64,000 nucleotides of DNA from Bicyclus anynana (GCF_947172395.1 NC_069087.1:2170001-2234000), one strand, 5' to 3'. Numbered from the stretch's first letter, positions 31,991-43,020 are shown. The notes: generated from the letters alone by a model not told the origin. A program made the numbers and translations.

Positions 31991-32097
31991 TATATTATAA
32001 CTTACTAACAGACCCGTAATATGTGAATAAAATAAAATAAAAAAATAATAGGACGTGTAGTACTGAGGGATAGTGTTGATTCCCAACAGTCAAAGAA

Positions 32098-32203
32098 TGT
32101 CTGAAGAAATCGGTTCAGTAGTTTCAGAGTCTAGTCTATTGCAAGCAAACAAGCAAACAAGCAATTAAATATTTCCTCTCTATATTATTATTAGACACAG
32201 AAT
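32098..32203 (-). mobile_element. Helitron 5' fragment
   Basis: 'gaagaaatcggttcagtagt' then 'tattattattagacaca' fits the first half of a minus-strand Helitron. Confidence 0.42.
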
Positions 32204-32469
32204 TCATAACCTTATGTACAAGTATTAGTCAAGGTTAAGATTAAAATTACGATTAAGTACGGTTAGTTACCAAAATAAGGTTTAATTCGAGTACCTACCT
32301 TCTTTAAGGAGACTTGGCATTTAAAAATTAAAATCGCTAAAATCATAATCGGCTTCGGTAGTTGGGTAACATAACGTTTTATTTAAACTTCTTCTAGTCA
32401 TTATCTGTAGAGAGGTCAATTCTGTACATGAAATATATTTCCAAAATAACTATCAGGGGGTTATTAGTG

Positions 32470-32751
32470 ATCGATACTGATGCCAAAAATGCAATCAGTA
32501 AAATTTTTGTCTGTCTGTTCATTATAGAAACAAAAAGTGCTCGACGGATTTTAACGAAACTTGGTACAATTATTCTTCATACTCCTGGGCAGGTTAAAGT
32601 ATACTTTTCATCACGCTACGATTAATAGGAGCAGAGCAGTGAAGGGAAATGTTGGGAAAACGGGAGAATTTACTTCATTTTTACAGCGATACTACTGTAA
32701 GGGCTGGATTAAAGAGGTTTAAGGACGGACGAAGACGCGGGCATCCGCTAG
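32470..32751 (+). mobile_element. Helitron, longer sub-type
   Basis: 'ttttaacgaaacttggtaca', 'cttcatactcctgggcaggt', 'tcatcacgctacgattaata', 'ggagcagagcagtgaaggga' and the 3' hairpin 'acgcgggcatccg' with CTAG at 32748-32751. Pieces of this sub-type are also at 49075 and 62384. The 5' end is diffuse. Confidence 0.62.
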
Positions 32752-33025
32752 TAGTAGTAGCTAATATTGTTATAACTTACATAGTATTTATACGATACGT
32801 GTGAGTGATAATAGGTATTGTTTGAACAAAGTGACAAGGGCATTAGATAGTATTATATGTTAATTACACATACCTACTTACTAGTTACTCGGTTTTAATG
32901 TCAACATTTCAGAGAAAGTGGGACAATGTTGAACTGAATCTCATTTTTTTTAATTGAAAATTTCATGATTAATATAATCTGTGCTTAGAACAAAATATTT
33001 CAGAGCGTTTCACTCATTTAAGTCA

Positions 33026-33174
33026 GCCATTGACGGTAAATTATTCTCACGTTTCTGCAGCGCAAACGGCAGCGAAGACGTATCATAAATCGAGCCGTCA
33101 TGCACGCAGCGACCAATACACGAGTTATAGTCGTGGGTGCTGAAGAAACGTGAGAATAATTGATCGTCCATGGC
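33026..33174. mobile_element. MITE family M1, copy 2 (inverted)
   Basis: The same terminal arms as copy 1 ('ctcacgtttctgcagc' and 'aagaaacgtgag'), with the centre 'gcgaagacgtatcataaatc' and 'gagccgtcatgcacgcagcg' matching the reverse complement of 19068-19219. Length is 149 bp. Confidence 0.83.
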
Positions 33175-33506
33175 GTGCATTAGGGCATATACAGAGGACG
33201 TCGACACGATGTTATTCGATTGCAGTGTATGATTAAGTAGGTATTTGCTATTTATTGCATTCTGTAAAGTGACTTTAATTAAAAAAAAATATTAAACTAA
33301 TTAATTACCTGTTTTATTAATAATGTAATTTTATTTGTCCACAGGTAAGAAACAGTGAAGAGTGTTAACTGCTGACATAGGTATCTGATTTATGTCAGGA
33401 GTCTAGGAGTCCTCTTGGGAGACTGTCATCGGTTTATAGGAGGCCATGGGGCAGGAGAGAGAGAGTGAGAGAGCGGGTGAGCCACTGGGACGATGGTAGA
33501 CTACCC
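33175..33506. other. Stretch with a GA patch
   Basis: 33453-33478 is GA-rich. 'ttttatttgtccacag' directly before 'gtaag' at about 33347 mimics an acceptor and donor back to back, with no exon between. Confidence 0.4.
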
Positions 33507-33627
33507 CTGTAGCCAAGTGGCATGGTGGGAATGACAGATCTTGACCACGTGACCTGTCGATAGCAAATGTCATTCCCATACATTTTTCTAGTTTTCGAAG
33601 CGTTTGCGATCGTAGACTTGGCTACAG
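33507..33627. mobile_element. MITE with 'ctgtagccaagt' ends
   Basis: 'ctgtagccaagt' (33507-33518) and 'acttggctacag' (33616-33627) are exact inverted repeats around a 97-bp centre ('gaatgacagatcttgaccac', 'tttgcgatcgtag'). A fragment recurs at 62331-62376. Confidence 0.68.
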
Positions 33628-33631
33628 AATT

Positions 33632-33706
33632 TGGCCTGCGTGGCCTCTCATTTTGAGAGGAGACTCAGCAGTGAGCCGAATATAGGTTGTTAATGATGAG
33701 ATGAGA
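33632..33706 (+). mobile_element. SINE family 2, 3' fragment
   Basis: 'tctcattttgagaggagact', 'cagcagtgagccgaatatag' and a 'taatgatgagatgag' tail. The MITE ends immediately before it. Confidence 0.65.
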
Positions 33707-33789
33707 GCTATTTAAAGTTAGAAAGCAGACCGTTTTTGATTTTTCGGGTTCAGATATATTGTTCTAGTTAAGAGGTATGAAAATAGGTA

Positions 33790-33980
33790 CCTACCAGCTG
33801 CAAAGAGTTCATGCAAGCCGATTCTCTCCGGGTTACCTTTAAAAATCCATGCATATTCATTGTTGTTGTGTATCTAGATATATTCTGAGAAACTGGAGTT
33901 TGTGTCACGCTATATGAATTTCCTTTTCTTTGAGACGGCTTACCTTTATTTACATTTCATCCTTCGCCACTGGTACCACG
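33790..33980 (+). repeat. Unclassified dispersed repeat, copy 2
   Basis: 'gagttcatgcaagccgattc', 'cgggttacctttaaaaatcc' and 'catttcatccttcgccactg' parallel copy 1 at 19574-19750 at roughly 75-80% by eye. Confidence 0.65.
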
Positions 33981-34274
33981 GAACTTTATCTGAATGACAA
34001 GATGTCACAACATTAGAAAGTTAATCAAAACCCACATCCGATTGTGAACCGAAGATAAACCGCGGCTTCATCCACACCTACACACGCTAAACAATGCGCC
34101 GTCACATACTGCGAAAGTGAAAATGAGTTAAAATCTCATTTTACAACTGTTGAACCTGTATTTTGTGAATTACCCAGTCATCTCGCTTAATTATTTGAGA
34201 GTACAGAGGCTTACTTTTTCGTTTTGAGCATTTCTCTTTTTAGGGTTCCGTAATACAAATTTAGTAATACAAAA
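33981..34274. other. Stretch with nothing recognised
   Basis: AT-rich flank before a Helitron. Confidence 0.5.
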
Positions 34275-34474
34275 CTAGCTGACGCCGCGCGGTTTCACCC
34301 GCGTGGTTCCCGTTCCCGTAGGAATACGGGGATAAAATATAGCCTATAGCCTTCCTCGATAAATGGGCTATCTAACACTGAAAGAATTTTTCAAATCGGA
34401 CCACTAGTTCCTGAGATTAGCGCGTTCAATCAAACAAACAAACAAACTCTTCAGCTTTATAATATTAGTATAGA
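34275..34474 (-). mobile_element. Intact non-autonomous Helitron
   Basis: The minus strand runs from 'TCTATACTAATATTATAAAG' (34474) to CTAG (34275), preceded by A and followed by T. The 3' hairpin is 'CGCGGGTGAAACCGCG'. It is among the least diverged copies in the window and a good reference for the family. Confidence 0.91.
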
Positions 34475-34593
34475 TTTGAATTACGAGTAAATACCGAAAA
34501 GCTTCTTAAGCTTTTGCTTAGCTGTTAGATCTAGGTTTGGATATAGAAGTCAGAGGATTCCTACACAAACACAGATTGCAATAGAGAAATTAA

Positions 34594-34667
34594 CAGTGGA
34601 ATTCATGGACGTTGTGGGGGCGCCCCATGGGGGGGGGGGGGTCCTGCAACGTCTATGAATTCTACTG
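34594..34667. repeat. Foldback with a G13 loop
   Basis: 'cagtggaattcatggacgtt' (from 34594) pairs with 'aacgtctatgaattctactg' (to 34667) with two mismatches over 21 bp. The 32-nt loop holds 'gggggcgcccc' and a run of 13 G (34629-34641). It is a likely small foldback element. Confidence 0.83.
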
Positions 34668-35738
34668 CTCTGTACATAGATCATAATAAACACAAGTAAA
34701 GAGAGGATTCCTCTCGACAAAAAATAAAAATAACTGCGCCCCAGAGATCGATTATCACTAAAAACCGTGAAGTTACAGCCAACGTTGAATTTATAACTAA
34801 AACTCGCAAAGATGAAAAATGCATTAAAATTGCGATGTTTTTCAAAGTCGCCATTAAAAGCTCTATAAAGCAACCAAATCGTTTTAAATAAAATGAAAAA
34901 AAAAAATTTGGTGTTTTTTAAAACATTCCGTCGCGTTGTACAACGCTTAACCATTCTTGATATTTGCTAATTTTTAGTGCGTCGATGATAAAGGTGTTTG
35001 AATAAACTTGCTGCGGATAAGATCGTAATACAACCGTTTCGTTCCATCGCCCACGCTTCATGTATTAAGCAAGCGATACTTCGAGACTGTGTGGCGCGAG
35101 AAATTGTACTGCGCTTTGTGGTTCTTGATGGTTTACAATTACGAAACAACCTAACTACTCGTATAATAAAATAACATTAATAGTTTTTGATGTAAAAATG
35201 TAAAATAATATGAATAATAAATATTTAGTTTTAGCGCCATTTTATTTCAATCGAAAAGTGTAGTGTAAATAGATACTATAAAATTGTATAGTTTGCGTTG
35301 AAGTTGAAAATTATAAACAAATGTTGCTAAGGCGTCTACTTGAATAAACTATTTATTGTCTTTGACATTGGACTGAATTTAAATAACTATTATTATAATG
35401 CACACATAATTTTCAGAAAGTCTTGTGGTAACTTGATCACAGTTTACCTAGAGAAAACCTAGATAAAAGTTCTGTTCTATGACACACTTTAAATATTTTT
35501 AAAGAATAAATTTATCTAAAAGAAAATCCTAAAGAACGAATCACGAAGACGTAATTTTATGTTAAGACTTCTTAAAATAAAATTGAAATCGTCTTCAAAG
35601 ACGTATTTCAGTTACTTTCTTAACTGATTTTCATGAAAATAGAATTGGACCAACCTGGTCAATTCAAACAAAAGAATATTTTCAAAATTGGTATAAAATT
35701 ACGAAGTTATGAGGTAACAAATATTAAAAAACATACGC
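34668..35738. other. Long stretch with nothing firm
   Basis: Open frames here (for example 34550-34954 on the minus strand) are Phe-rich translations of A-runs. No repeat family is seen. Confidence 0.45.
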
Positions 35739-35792
35739 ATCGAATTGAGAACCTCCACCTTTTTTAGAAGTCGGTTAAAAATAATAATAAAG
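35739..35792 (-). repeat. Recurrent 'aaccgactt' repeat piece
   Basis: 'gaattgagaacctccacctt' and 'agaagtcggttaaaaataat' are the reverse complement of the block at 3514 and 55488. Confidence 0.45.
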
Positions 35793-36420
35793 TCACAACA
35801 AATATGTTAAATTTTATTCTGTTAAGAAATGTTTTTAATAAAATGTTTAAACAATCTACTCTTAATTGCACGCGACGAAACAGCGGACAATGACTGCTAC
35901 TATGCCAAATAGAAGTGCGATCAATTAACAAAGCATAGCAATAACCGCAGTGAATTACAATATTACAACGGCACAAGAAACATGACATGAGTAATGGGTT
36001 TGTTTACAGTTCATTACCAATTAATATGCACATATGTGGCGATTGACAGTTGACCTTCATTGACCTGCGATATTGAACGTAGGTAGATGATTTACTAAAG
36101 TATACTTACGGTATCTTTTGACTTCATACAACAACGTACTTATGCGGATATGTAGTCTTCATAGCAAGTAGAGTGTTATCGGGGTCCAGAAATAGTAGAT
36201 TGTTATACAAGGGGATAAAGTGACCCATTATTATTTACGAGGATTACATCGTGTTTGTTTAGTTTTAATACTTAGCTACAGCGAGGGAGTGAGAATCTGA
36301 AAAAAATATAATGTTTGTCATGTTTATTTTATATAAGTAGAATAATAATAAACAAAATGTTTTAATTTTTGCCTCGTTCGGCAGTTAATAGTCAAACAAA
36401 AATGCTTTACAAGAAAAAGC
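35793..36420. other. Stretch with nothing recognised
   Basis: No repeat or gene feature. Confidence 0.5.
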
Positions 36421-36777
36421 TACGGCCTCCGTGGCGCAGTGGTATGCGTGGTGGATTTACAAAACGGAGGTCCTGGGTTCGATCCCCGGCTGGGCAGATT
36501 GAGATTTTCTTAATTTGTCCAGGTCTGGCTGGTGGGAGGCTTTGGCCGTGGCTAGTTACCACCCTACCGGCAAAGACGTACCGCCAAGCGATTTAGCGTT
36601 CCGGTACGATGCCGAGTAGAAACCGAAAGGGGTTTGAATTTTCATCCTCCTCCTAACAAGTTAGCCCGCTTCCATCTTAGACTGCATTATCACTTACCAT
36701 CAAGTGAGATTGTAGTCAAGGGCTAACTTGTAAAGAATAAAAAAAAAGAAAAAAAAAAGAAAGAAAAAGAGAAAAAA
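36421..36777 (+). mobile_element. SINE family 1, full-length copy
   Basis: Head 'tacggcctccgtggcgcagt', B box 'gggttcgatccccggctggg', body, 'ccatcaagtgagattgtagt', 'gggctaacttgtaaagaata' and a long A-rich tail with G interruptions (36739-36777). A frame through the head has a tRNA-like translation only. Confidence 0.93.
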
Positions 36778-37369
36778 CATTCTTCTAAAGTTTAATGTTT
36801 ACTTATACCTTGCTCTGACATCTGAATAACGAGTATCTGAATAACGAGTTTTTGGGAAAAAATAAAATAATAATTATTTTTCACACTTTACTATAATCTA
36901 GTCCAAACCTGTGAAAATTGGTTAGAACGGAAGAAAAATTAAATATTTACATTATGGATCTGCATTTGGTGTTGTTAATGTTTGTGTAAATGAGACAGAT
37001 ATGTGAAACGTGATATGAAGAACGGGTAGTAGGTATATGAAGAAAATGACAACTCATAACCTAGTTACATGAATAATTAAATTGCTGAAAATACGCAAGT
37101 CTTATCTTTACCTCAAGCACCTAACCATGTTAACGAAAACGTGACACCAGTTTTATTACAAAAGGTATTCTGATAAACCATTTCATGCGGGTTTTAGAGT
37201 TAGTACTGATAACTGTGACTGAAGTGTTACAATGAAACAAATCTATCATTTGTAATTCGTGGTAAAGCCCGCATGGCGTCTTTTTAAACTTGTTTGAATT
37301 AATTAATGCGAAGTACTTTGAAAAAGTTTCTCTAATTCTCTAATTTAAACTATCGTGAGTGATATTCAT
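36778..37369. other. Stretch with nothing recognised
   Basis: AT-rich sequence between SINE and MITE. Confidence 0.5.
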
Positions 37370-37532
37370 AAACATGGCTAAAACTCACGTGGTATAAGGT
37401 CGGAGTATGCCCGACGGTTTGGATCGTGCCGGGTTACAAGAACCAGCTCATGACTAAGGATCCCGTATGGGTTCGAAACTAGCCCGGCTTACTCCGACCT
37501 TATATCACGTGAGTTTTAGCCGTGTCTCGTAA
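37370..37532. mobile_element. MITE with about 35-bp arms and a B-box-like loop
   Basis: 'ggctaaaactcacgtggtat' pairs with 'atatcacgtgagttttagcc', and 'aaggtcggagta' with 'tactccgacctt'. The centre has a second inverted repeat ('gccggg' with 'cccggc') and 'gggttcgaaact', close to a polymerase III B box. Confidence 0.78.
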
Positions 37533-37707
37533 ACAATTAAGTTTCTCTAACATTTATTTTGACTAAATTTTGTTAGATTTAGTCATGTCCTACATAGTTA
37601 TCGTATAATTTTTAGCTGTTTTTCTATTTTAGCACTCTACGAGGATACAAGAAATCGGAGTAGTTAAAAACAAACCAAACAAAAGTTTCTAAATCTATTC
37701 GAAATAA

Positions 37708-37901
37708 TCTGACTAATGTTATAAAGGCGTTAGTTTGTGAGTATGTAAGTACTTAAGAAGAAGCGATTTGGCTAAAATTTCGAATGTAAATAGATTTTAC
37801 TCAGGATTAACACATAGGCTTTCAGCCCGGAAAATCCACAGTTTCCGCCGGTTTTGTGAAAAACTGAATTCTACGCGGACGAAGTCGCTTGCGTCCGCTA
37901 G
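37708..37901 (+). mobile_element. Intact non-autonomous Helitron
   Basis: 'TCTGACTAATGTTATAAAGG' after A, 'agattttactcaggattaac', and a 3' hairpin built of 'gcggacg' and 'cgtccgc' before CTAG at 37898-37901, followed by T. Confidence 0.87.
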
Positions 37902-38645
37902 TATTCTTGATACCTACATATATTTGTAAGTCCATTACAATTTGAATAAACGAATCACTTATAAATTGGGCAAAAATAATAGTATTTCAAGCAAATAAAA
38001 ACATAAAATACTTGTTCGTGTGGTGTATCTAAACAGATACAGAACTCGCTAGCAAAGAATTATAAATTAGTTATATGTTTTTACAATTGATTGATTGTGT
38101 TGCTTGCTTTTCAGTATTCAAGTGGAAGATTAGAGTTTTTAGAGAGAAGCAATATGTTCTTATATACTTCCTACAACCTATAAGTCCACAATATTCTATT
38201 ATTCTTACATAATATTCTATACTTCATTTTGCAAATTCTACAATTAAGGTATGGCTTGGTCATTGCAATTTATGTAGTAAATTAGTTTGACGTTCAACTT
38301 ATCAGATAAAACGTTCAAGTATCAAGATCTGTCATGTAGCATACATGTGATTGCGACAGTCCATTGAGAGCACGCGTGGGTGTTCAGCAGTTAGTTGATA
38401 GTAAATATTTTACGCACACGCCAAAATGTGACCCTAAGTTCGTCGCTGTAAGGTTTAAAATCGAATGCGTTTTTTCTATTATTTTCCGGGATATACTATA
38501 GGTGTGTAATTGCTGTTGCTGCAGGAATGATATAGTTTAGGAGCTAGTGGTAAATACTAAATTTCAAAATCATATTTCTATAAAAACACAAAATGCATAG
38601 CAATAGTACAAGCTATAAATATTATAACTACAGTTAACATAGATA
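37902..38645. other. Stretch with nothing recognised
   Basis: AT-rich, repeat-poor. Confidence 0.5.
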
Positions 38646-38908
38646 GACGGCCTCCGTGGCGCAGTGTATGCGCGGTGGATTTACAAGACGGAGGTCCTGG
38701 GTTCGATCCACGGCTGGACCGATTGAGGTTTTTTTAATTGGTCCAGGTCTGGCTGGAGGGAGGCTTCGGCCGTGGCTTGTTACCACCCTACTGACAAAGA
38801 CGTGCCGCCAAGCGATTTAGGGTTCCGGTACGATGTCGTCTAGAAACCGAAAGGGACGGGACGACGTTTCTATCATAGATTGCGTCATCACTTACTATCA
38901 GGTGAAAG
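38646..38908 (+). mobile_element. SINE family 1, 3'-truncated
   Basis: The head and B box are present ('gggttcgatccacggctgga'), but the unit has a deletion between 'gaaagggacgg' and 'tctatcatagattgcg' and stops at 'actatcaggtgaaaga', without the A-rich tail. Confidence 0.87.
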
Positions 38909-39482
38909 AACATAAAATAACTTCAAGATATTTTGTTTTGTTTCACCTGATTGTATTAAATTTGATATGAACTACTTTACAAAATGTGAAAAATTATTTA
39001 TTATAATACAAATTACTTATAATGACGAGTATGATACTAACTCAAACGTCAAGGATTTTATTAAATAAATAAATTGAAACTGTATTTGTGAAATTTACTT
39101 TGACTATATACAAATTCTTATTCATCTTTGTAAATCTTTGCTAATAGCATGAACAATTTTTTGGTATCTTTTTCGTAGATTGTAAACAGTTCACGTGGCG
39201 AAATTTTTTTTAGATCTGTTCAATATATCAAAACCTATAAAAACATGGCAAAAAACAAAGTCTTTTTAGTTACATGGAAAAAATATTATTCTTGACAAAA
39301 AAAAAACTTTTAGCCGACTACCACTAGCTCTTGCACTAGGAGAAAACGTATCTAGTAGAAAATGTCGGCATAATTATATGTAACGGTTCGTTCTATTGAA
39401 TGAGTGAATGGTTTATAGTTGCAATTCTCTCGCTGGTATTTATATGCAAGAACCGCGGAATTGCATTTACATTTTATCTTTA
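38909..39482. other. Stretch with nothing recognised
   Basis: AT-rich with A-runs; no features. Confidence 0.5.
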
Positions 39483-39666
39483 CTAGCTGACGCCCGCGGT
39501 TTCATCCGCTTAGTTCCCGTTCCCGTGAGAATACGGGGATAAATTAGAGCATTCGCAAATAACGTGGCTTTGTAGTGGTAAAAGAATTTTCAAAATCGGC
39601 TCAGTACATTCAGAGATTACCTACCATCTGAAGCACTACTTTACTTCTTTATAATATTAGTATAGA
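39483..39666 (-). mobile_element. Non-autonomous Helitron
   Basis: CTAG at 39483, 'gacgcccgcggtttcatccg', 'caaataacgtggctttgtag' and the minus-strand start 'TCTATACTAATATTATAAAG' at 39666. Confidence 0.83.
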
Positions 39667-39859
39667 CCACTAGACGCTTGACTTCGTCGTGAGGAACCTT
39701 CAAACTTCAATATTTTTATACATAGTTCTCCATATTCTGCTCAAGAATTTGGAATTTCCAAATTAATATAACTTTCATAGTTTTCATTTGTATAGTTTCC
39801 AGATGATTCTGAATAAAAATAGAACCACAGTATAATCTGTGTATATTTTACGTTCGTGT

Positions 39860-40154
39860 ACGTGATAGCCCAGTAGATATGACCTCTGCCTCCGATTCCG
39901 GAGGGTGTGGGTTCGAATCCGGTCCGGGGCATGCACCTTCAACTTTTCAGTTGTGTGTATTTTAAGAAATTAAATATCACGTGTCGTGTCGTGAGGAAAC
40001 CTGCATACCAGAGAATTTTCTTAATTCTCCGCGTGTGTGAAGTCTACCAATCCGCATTGGGCCAGCTTGGTGGACTATTGGCCTAACCCCTCTCATTCTG
40101 AGAGGAGACTCGAGCTCAGCAGTGAGTCGAATATGGGTTGATAATGATGATGAT
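39860..40154 (+). mobile_element. SINE family 2, full-length copy
   Basis: 'cgtgatagcccagtagatat' (A box), 'gggttcgaatccggtccggg' (B box), 'aagaaattaaatatcacgtg', a short tandem 'gtgtc', 'gaggaaacctgcataccaga', 'taacccctctcattctgaga', 'gtgagtcgaatatgggttga' and a GAT tail. Confidence 0.92.
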
Positions 40155-40589
40155 CCTTTACCGCTATACCGCGTCAAAGTCATTGCAAGTCATTGACCTC
40201 TGAAGTGAGAACATTGGAATCATGGCAGATAACACTAATGTCACCTATAAAAACCACAACACCATGACAACTTGTAAACAACATAAAAAATATCCAAGGC
40301 ACAATAGTTTGTAACCCGTTGAATTAGAGATTAAAATTGCTTGTTGTAATTTTATCTAGAAAAACCATTTTCTAATGTATGAGCCCTTTGTGTTAACTTC
40401 GTTGAATAAATAGAAGTACAGTATTGTACTATGTAGATATGTTTAAATATGGAACGAATAAGGATTTCATCTCTTTTTTTGATTTTTGAAAATCGAGTTT
40501 TCATCGAATCTTTACGTTTTATCTAACGGAAAGTATCGTGACTATTTTTACCATGGTATCTGTCTGTATTTGTGAACTTTACATAGGCT
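40155..40589. other. Stretch with nothing recognised
   Basis: AT-rich sequence. Confidence 0.5.
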
Positions 40590-40706
40590 AAACCGATTCT
40601 AATGAGAAAGGTAGCATTTTAAATGGCATCACTGAAGCTTAAATTAATGAAATCTAAACTTCAGTGATGCCATTTTAAATGCTACCTTTCTCATTAGAAT
40701 CGGTTT
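40590..40706. repeat. Near-perfect inverted repeat, 48-bp arms
   Basis: The left arm 40590-40637 and right arm 40659-40706 match at 47 of 48 positions, separated by 21 nt. The arms start 'aaaccgattctaatgagaaa' and end with its complement. Such high identity means a recent origin or a constraint on pairing. If transcribed it would fold into a long hairpin of the size of a pre-miRNA or hairpin-siRNA precursor. It could also be a young foldback element. No second copy is in the window. Confidence 0.96.
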
Positions 40707-40914
40707 ATTATTTTTAAGAAATCTCAAAAACAATAATTTTTAAAATTAGTTTTTTTTAGCTCAAAAAGCTTAAAACAGGGGGATCCTACAATGCGTTGCT
40801 AATTACCATCAAATTGAGGCATAGTACCTACTTAATTGAGCTCCAATTTCTGCTGTTCATTTTGAAACTGTATTTGACTATAAGCTTGGCCACTTCGTTC
40901 GATACTACTCCTGA
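40707..40914. other. Short stretch with nothing recognised
   Basis: AT-rich flank. Confidence 0.5.
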
Positions 40915-41030
40915 TGTTCCGCGCGGGCCGGGGGGCGTGTAGCGATGAATGAAAAACTCACGAAACGTCACTTCCCGCACGCATGATTTCACAACCGCGC
41001 TGTCTCTCCCCCTGTCGCCCGCATATCATG
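40915..41030. promoter_or_regulatory. CpG-rich patch, possible regulatory DNA
   Basis: 'tccgcgcgggccggggggcg' and 'acaaccgcgctgtctctccc' stand out from AT-rich flanks. No repeat relation or open frame is apparent. Confidence 0.22.
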
Positions 41031-41772
41031 TTATCAACGAACTTGTCAGACTATATCTAAAGTCCATTTTGATTGTATTGACATTAACAATAGAATAGTC
41101 ATTGTTACCTTGACCTTAACTCAAACAAAATGGGGTTCGCTCAAAATGTACTGATTGAAATAATATATCGATGACTTGCTATCGTATCGTTCATAGACGA
41201 GATCAAAATGACCGAAAAACAACTCACTCGTTTGTTGATAACTCCTGTATTTCATTGCCATTTTGTTTCGATGAATTTGCATTAAAATGAAAGCAAGTAC
41301 TTACACTTATTTATTTATTTAGACTACCAACAAAATAATAATATGTAAATCGAACTAACTTGTCTTAAAAACTAGGGTAGTATAAAACATATCATTTTAC
41401 TTAAAGGTACTTACTTACAGCACATCATGCATAAATGATAGGTCATACTAACATTTAAAATTAATATTTGAAAAAAAAAGTTTCATTTAGATTTAGTTAA
41501 CTCAAAAAGAAGAAAAAAACATAAATACAACAATAAAAAAATATTAAAAGGAAACTGTTCAATTTATAACTTAACACCGTCAATGAACTAAGTGATAAAT
41601 TAAGAAGTGCAACAAAACTGTTATAAAAATACAATAGGAGGTCTTTTGGACCATGGTCACTAACGTGGACTAAAAGCAGCTGCTGTCTGCGAAGTTGACA
41701 AGGTCAATGTCAGAATCGATCTACCCTCATTACTATTTTTAGAGCAACTGCATGTTGACTCCTATGGTCCTG
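41031..41772. other. Stretch with nothing recognised
   Basis: AT-rich sequence. Confidence 0.5.
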
Positions 41773-41943
41773 CGTAGCTAGTTACTACCCTACCGTACAG
41801 GTACGATGTCGTGTAGAAACCGAAAGGAGTGTGGATTTTCATCCTCCTCCTAACAAGTTAGCCCGCTTCCATCTTAGATTGCATCATCACTTACCATCAG
41901 GTGAGATTGTAGTCAAGGGCTAACTTGTAAACAATAAAAAAAA
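41773..41943 (+). mobile_element. SINE family 1, 5'-truncated
   Basis: It lacks the tRNA head and starts in 'gtagctagttactaccctac', then runs through 'acgatgtcgtgtagaaaccg', 'cttaccatcaggtgagattg' and an A tail. Confidence 0.87.
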
Positions 41944-42095
41944 GTCTATTATCGACGTCCCTCATTTAAGTAGGTACCAAATCCAATGACAGTAGCGCAT
42001 CTCTAAAAATATCGTTGATCGATCACAAAAGTAACACTGCCATACTAATTCTCGTCTTGTCTTTGCCGATTCGGCAACAGCTACTGAAGTCTCTG

Positions 42096-42460
42096 TCAGA
42101 TCACACGCGGGCTTCGATCATGCGCCCTCATGTGACTTATGTACCCTATTTTTGTGCGGAATGTTCTGGAGCAGACAGGACAAGTTAGGGTACCGTCCAC
42201 ATAATTATATGAGATATTGGAGGGTGGCTTGGCCTTAAGTTGCTCACAACGATGATCCAGATCCCGCCTCCGCCTATCTTCAAAATCAAGGGTACTTCGC
42301 TGAACATAGAACCTCCACTCTGACCGATCTTTTGCTAACATCTCCCAACGAGTGGAATCTATGTTACAGTTAGCATCTTCTGTACATCCTTATATCTCAA
42401 ATGTTGTAATAATTCTACAAACATCTTGAGAGGGAATGCTTTTTCGCATGTATGGATTCC
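42096..42460 (-). pseudogene. LINE C-terminus with a CCHH zinc finger
   Basis: The minus strand encodes 'RSEWRFYVQRSTLDFEDRR' and then 'LTCPVCSRTFRTKIGYISHM' with RAH, a Cys2-His2 finger (C-x2-C-x12-H-x3-H). Such a finger closes the ORF of many insect non-LTR retrotransposons. Upstream, in another frame, 'LLQHLRYKDVQKMLT' is the segment that normally precedes it, so a frameshift lies near 42370. Only the C-terminus remains and the RT core is absent. A host zinc-finger gene is unlikely because the flanking segments are those of a LINE. Confidence 0.68.
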
Positions 42461-42910
42461 ACGCCCCTATACCGGATTTTCGCTAAGTAGGATATTACCA
42501 ATTAATCGAACAATGTAGCAAGAGGCTGAACAAAATTATTTTTACCCAACCATTTATATGGACACGTGCTGTGTAGCTATACAAAACATCCCTCAAGTAT
42601 CAGACCACCCTATGTAATACCACTTCATGGGTTTACAAACCCTATTGTTGGGATTCTGTTGTCAGGAACTATCAGGGGGCTATCGATCGAGGGAGCCCCT
42701 GAGTGTCTACATCGATTTTTAATCCCCGACGCATAAGAGGGATGTTTTCATTTTACCTTGTGCATCTGCGAGTCGCTATATCAGAGAAATAAAGAAAAAA
42801 AATTGTGTGTCAGCTCCGACGCACGAATGGAGTTTATACTTACAGATCGACTATCTAAATAGGTTTATGTTGCCTCCAGCATACACTATGTACGTAAGTC
42901 AATACTAACG
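42461..42910. other. Stretch with nothing recognised
   Basis: May include more of the LINE, but it is not readable. Confidence 0.4.
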
Positions 42911-43020
42911 CCTGAATAGCGAAAGGTGCGCAACCGAAAAGCAGGAGGTCGCGGCGTGCGCGCGCCAACAGTGTGTTCGCCGCGGCGGAAACAGACTGTG
43001 AAAGGTGCGCAGAATAAGTT
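42911..43020. promoter_or_regulatory. CpG-rich patch, possible regulatory DNA
   Basis: 'aggtcgcggcgtgcgcgcgc' and 'tgttcgccgcggcggaaaca' lie between two direct copies of 'gaaaggtgcgca' (42919 and 43000 region). Frames on both strands cross it, but none has a motif. Confidence 0.23.

Noticed and set aside
33340..33360. Splice acceptor followed at once by a donor
   Set aside because: There is no exon between them, so it is probably chance.
34550..34954. 134-residue minus-strand frame
   Set aside because: It is the longest frame but is Phe/Ile-rich from A-runs, ends in the poly-G foldback and has no motif.
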